From Membranipora membranacea (lineage: Eukaryota > Bryozoa > Gymnolaemata > Cheilostomatida > Membraniporidae): a DNA stretch of 64,000 nt. Positions 61,201-64,000 of this stretch are shown in pieces (the stretch's first letter is position 1; every line of letters starts with the position of its first letter). Made by a program: the position numbers and the translations under genes. The notes below the pieces were generated by a model, which saw only the letters and a list, made by a program, of their open reading frames with translations, had not been told where the DNA came from and made no database searches. The stretch covers positions 37,944,001 to 38,008,000 of the forward strand of contig OU612065.1 in the NCBI GenBank assembly GCA_914767715.1. Reading direction: 5' to 3'.

Positions 61201-62560
61201 AAGGGACTGAGTGCAATGACTTTATAGGAATGTCGGCCTCCCAATCCCAGCTGTATATAAAATGACCAAAACATATCCGTCTGTCAGAAGGTGCATTAAT
61301 GTCAGTTATCAACCTTTCACTGCCATCAAATCTTGTTTTCAGAATTTAATGTTTACGAGAAAAGCTTCAATCCAGTTTTTGTTGTCTTCTTTTGTGGTCA
61401 CTATTGAGATAAACTAAAACATCCTGGTTTTATTTGTAAATGTAAAAATACCCCACATCAAAAACAAGCTAGTCGCTGATAAGAGCTCAGTAATTAGGGG
61501 TTAGCTAGCAAGCAACAGTAGTCTCATCGACTGGGCAACTTTGATTTTGTGTTGTTTTATAAATCAGCCCAGCATGACTAAAGTTTAGGTTGTACAGCCT
61601 GCCTATGGAGACACAGAACAGTGCTGCTGTACTGTATATCCACTAACAGGGTACACCGACATGCCCAGTCTGTCTGTCACAAGACATGAGACAACAACAA
61701 AGCTAATTGCTGCATTGCTAAAAATAGCCCTATGGTGTGGGAACCTCACTATTGGGCGGGTGTAAAGTTACCCCTTATTTAGATAGGCTACCCTTGCAGT
61801 ATTTGGCTTCCTCAACAGAGGAGGATGTTTTGATGATGGAAATTTCTAGAGAATTTTGAAATAACCCCGTGAGCCCCAAAAGCCAAATTTTAAATAGGGT
61901 TTGGCCATGGGCCACAAATTATTCAGAATAATGTTAATAATTTCCACAACCCAATCAAGTTACCACAGAAAAGGGATATAATATATATCCTTAAACAGTA
62001 GCCTAAATATATTCTTAGCTCCCAAACCCAAAAGATTTCACGGGTCCTGAGAACAGTTTTACCGGGTGCCGAGGAGTTAACTAACCTTATCTCATCACAA
62101 GTATACATGGGTGCCGGGTATGTGGAGCCATGTGACTTCCCGTTACATCTCACTGTCCTGTTATTTACTACCAACTTCTCACCGAATGTTTGATCTAAAA
62201 AACAACAAAAACAGGATATCATAAGATATGACACACACACTGATGTCTTGTGATAAAAAGCTTACCAACCACTACCAGCCACCACTGGGTAAAAGGCCTG
62301 CATGAGAGAATCAGTGTTGTTGCGAAGGCTTCACATATTACTTGCTCAATTTGTGAACAAACTCATGAGCAAGGAAATGATGAAACAGCAGCTCAGTTGA
62401 TTCCCTTAGTAAAATATTGACTTGATTGCAGGCTCAAGTAAAGAGCTCATTTATGATGTAAATAATTAATATTATAGGGCTAAGTGACGTCAGAGGAAAG
62501 TAACATAACAAAAAGTTTATCACGCAGGATGGCTTGCTTCTCTGCGGCCTCACACGCCAT
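58270..62560 (-). CDS. Unidentified small spliced gene, about 167 aa
   Basis: Exons (minus order): 62560-62524 (tentative first), 62194-62086, 59731-59533, 58428-58270, ending TAG. The last three are joined by good GT-AG introns with phases that agree (2, 0). The first, starting MACEAAEKQAIL, uses a weak GTGATA donor but fits the required phase. I do not recognise the protein. It is hydrophilic, with no membrane segment. Features: a Cys/Gly-containing N-terminal block (RTVRCNGKSHGSTYPAP), a Ser/Arg-rich loop (SSSSKRSRSSS) followed by CSDGCPCGR, a helix NDINALCSAMLREHGVAESL, and a strand-like end VKYYIDDAGVEVWESVKV. Cysteines occur in close pairs, which could bind metal, but no standard spacing is clear. 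Confidence 0.55.
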
Positions 62561-62836
62561 CCAACACAAAGCCTGCAGACTAAAGCTATGGATATTGTTT
62601 ACATGAGTCACGAGTATATACCGTAAACATTTAAATACAATAATTAGACTTGCATGATCATGCAATTTATATCAGCAGAAAAATTCTTCTCTAGATAGAG
62701 TAAGTAGAGAAGAAAACGATATCCAGCAATAACCGCCCAAGTTGTTTCTGAACATCCTATTCAATCTCAAACCGTTGCGTCATGGGACAGGACAAGACAG
62801 GAGGAAAAACTACTTAGAGTAGATTGGCGCGTTGGG

Positions 62837-63035
62837 CACCCTGGGACTTCCTCACTGCTGTGGGGCACCCTGGGACTTCCTCACTGCTGTGGGGCACCCT
62901 GGGACCTCCTCACTGCTGTGGGGCACCCTGGGACTTCCTCACTGCTGTGGGGCACCCTGGGACTTCCTCACTGCTGTGGGGCACCCTGGGACCTCCTCAC
63001 GGTTGGGCACCCTTGGACCTCCCCACGGCAGCAGC
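62837..63035. repeat. 29-bp GC-rich minisatellite, six to seven copies
   Basis: Units start at 62837, 62866, 62895, 62924, 62953 and 62982, and contain CACCCTGGGACTTCCTCACT. The last units are truncated and diverged. Open frames across it on the plus strand (reading WGTLGPPH-type repeats) are by-products of a short stop-free unit. Confidence 0.9.
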
Positions 63036-63143
63036 CTTGATGAGCTTGTGAGGTACCCAATCAATGGGTCACGTTTAATGATTTTTTGGATTAAAATATG
63101 TTTGTTTTCTTCCCAGGCCAATAAAGAGGAAATTAATACTAAG

Positions 63144-63259
63144 TGATCTTAGGGAGGATAGTCACATTGAGTCGATCTTAGGGAGGATAGTCACATTGAG
63201 TCGATCTTAGGGAGGATAGTCACATTGAGTTGATCTTAGGGAGGATAGTCACATTGAGT
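63144..63259. repeat. 29-bp minisatellite, four copies
   Basis: Four near-identical units containing GATCTTAGGGAGGATAGTCA; one C-to-T change separates the third copy from the others. Confidence 0.95.
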
Positions 63260-64000
63260 CGGACATTCTAACCACTGCTAATGACCTAGCTAGTGAATCA
63301 CCACTCCCACAACATGATCCACCCCATTTCGATACGGGCTAACATGACAGACGAATGAGCTGAAATCACAGGCATATCCGAGGCTAAAAGCAGTTAACGA
63401 TCGGTCCCTGTGCAAATATGGTCAGTGTGACAGGGAAGGGTAAATCTGACCCTGAGCGCTGATTACTTATCAACATACCGGCCATCACACTGGAGTACCT
63501 GTGAGCACCGAGCGGAGCACAAACAAACGCTGTGATAGGAAAGTAAATCAGTCTATGAAGTGGAGGACTAAAACGAAGACAACAACAAACGAGCGGAGTT
63601 GGTCTGACTGATGTGGTTTACTTCTCTCAGAGTATAATTGTTTTGTTTTGAGCAGATAGCGATCCCCTACTGAGCATAATTATGGCTTTGAAGACGTAGA
63701 AGAAGAGGCTGCAATTAAACTAACATGAATGAAATAGTGATCATCATCATATTTAGAACACGGCTCTGGCCTTAGTGTCAGTGGCATAAAAAATACTATG
63801 ATGTTGTTTTAAGGTTCCTTTCCCTGGGGCCTCCACTCTACATATCGGATTTTTGTTCAAAATTTTAATTTATCGAATCTGAATCATAAAACATCTGAAA
63901 TCTCAATTTGAAATTTCTTGAATCTATGATTTCAAATCAACTGCACAACTAACTAGGATTGAATATACCCGATAGTGATTTAGCCTAGAACAAAGGATAA

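Larger units (their letters stand above)
62561..64000. other. Upstream region with two minisatellites
   Basis: No supported exon. It probably holds the promoter of the minus-strand gene starting at 62560. Two different arrays, both with a 29-bp period, lie at 62837-63035 and 63144-63259. Confidence 0.5.

Noticed and set aside
62824-63146. Open frames of 75-104 codons with a GTLGPPH-type repeat
   Set aside because: They come from a 29-bp minisatellite whose unit lacks stops; three frames are equally open, which is not a coding signature.

Overview
This is a eukaryotic, almost certainly animal, nuclear window. It is AT-rich, its genes are split by many GT-AG introns (strong GTAAGT donors, introns from about 170 bp to about 3.1 kb), and its proteins read as orthologues of conserved animal genes. 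No bacterial operon, Shine-Dalgarno pattern, CRISPR array or rRNA is present. Moderate intron sizes, many short tandem repeats and many foldback elements suggest a marine invertebrate, perhaps an early-branching animal, but the sequence alone does not fix the phylum. I rebuilt gene models by hand from donor and acceptor sites and reading-phase continuity across every junction.

Layout. 815-4425 (-): unidentified gene. 7725-18899 (+): complete 17-exon WWP1/ITCH-type HECT ubiquitin ligase (C2, four WW domains, HECT). 20825-23183 (+): ZNF367-type zinc-finger protein, three exons. 23184-30021: mostly non-coding, with a near-perfect foldback element (26544-26837) and a decayed LINE reverse transcriptase (27620-28489). 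30022-31172 (+): SFR1/MEI5 recombination factor. 31556-33938 (-): four exons of a small acidic protein, 5' end not found. 35500-43116 (+): cytosolic aspartate aminotransferase GOT1, eight exons. 44143-47915 (-): TAPP-type (PLEKHA1/2) tandem-PH protein, nine exons. 48865-55243 (+): EMC3, seven exons. 58270-62560 (-): unidentified small gene, four exons. SFR1 is convergent with the acidic-protein gene, GOT1 with TAPP, and EMC3 with the last gene. TAPP and EMC3 start head to head about 950 bp apart. The genes are unrelated housekeeping or signalling functions with no shared pathway.

The most striking structure is in EMC3. The last ~30 nt of exon 5 plus its splice donor have been amplified into a 37-bp minisatellite of 66 copies with no period change (51192-53633). 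The intron therefore opens with 66 near-identical competing 5' splice sites, and only the first gives the full protein. Smaller tandem duplications that also span an exon end and its donor occur in GOT1 (28 bp, two copies) and TAPP (about 30 bp, three copies), so the process recurs in this genome. Other finds are an ~820-bp multi-arm palindrome and a 57-bp hairpin insertion, both in GOT1 intron 3 and both with apparent 7-bp target duplications, a tRNA-headed SINE with a headless second copy, and a ~505-bp terminal-inverted-repeat element.
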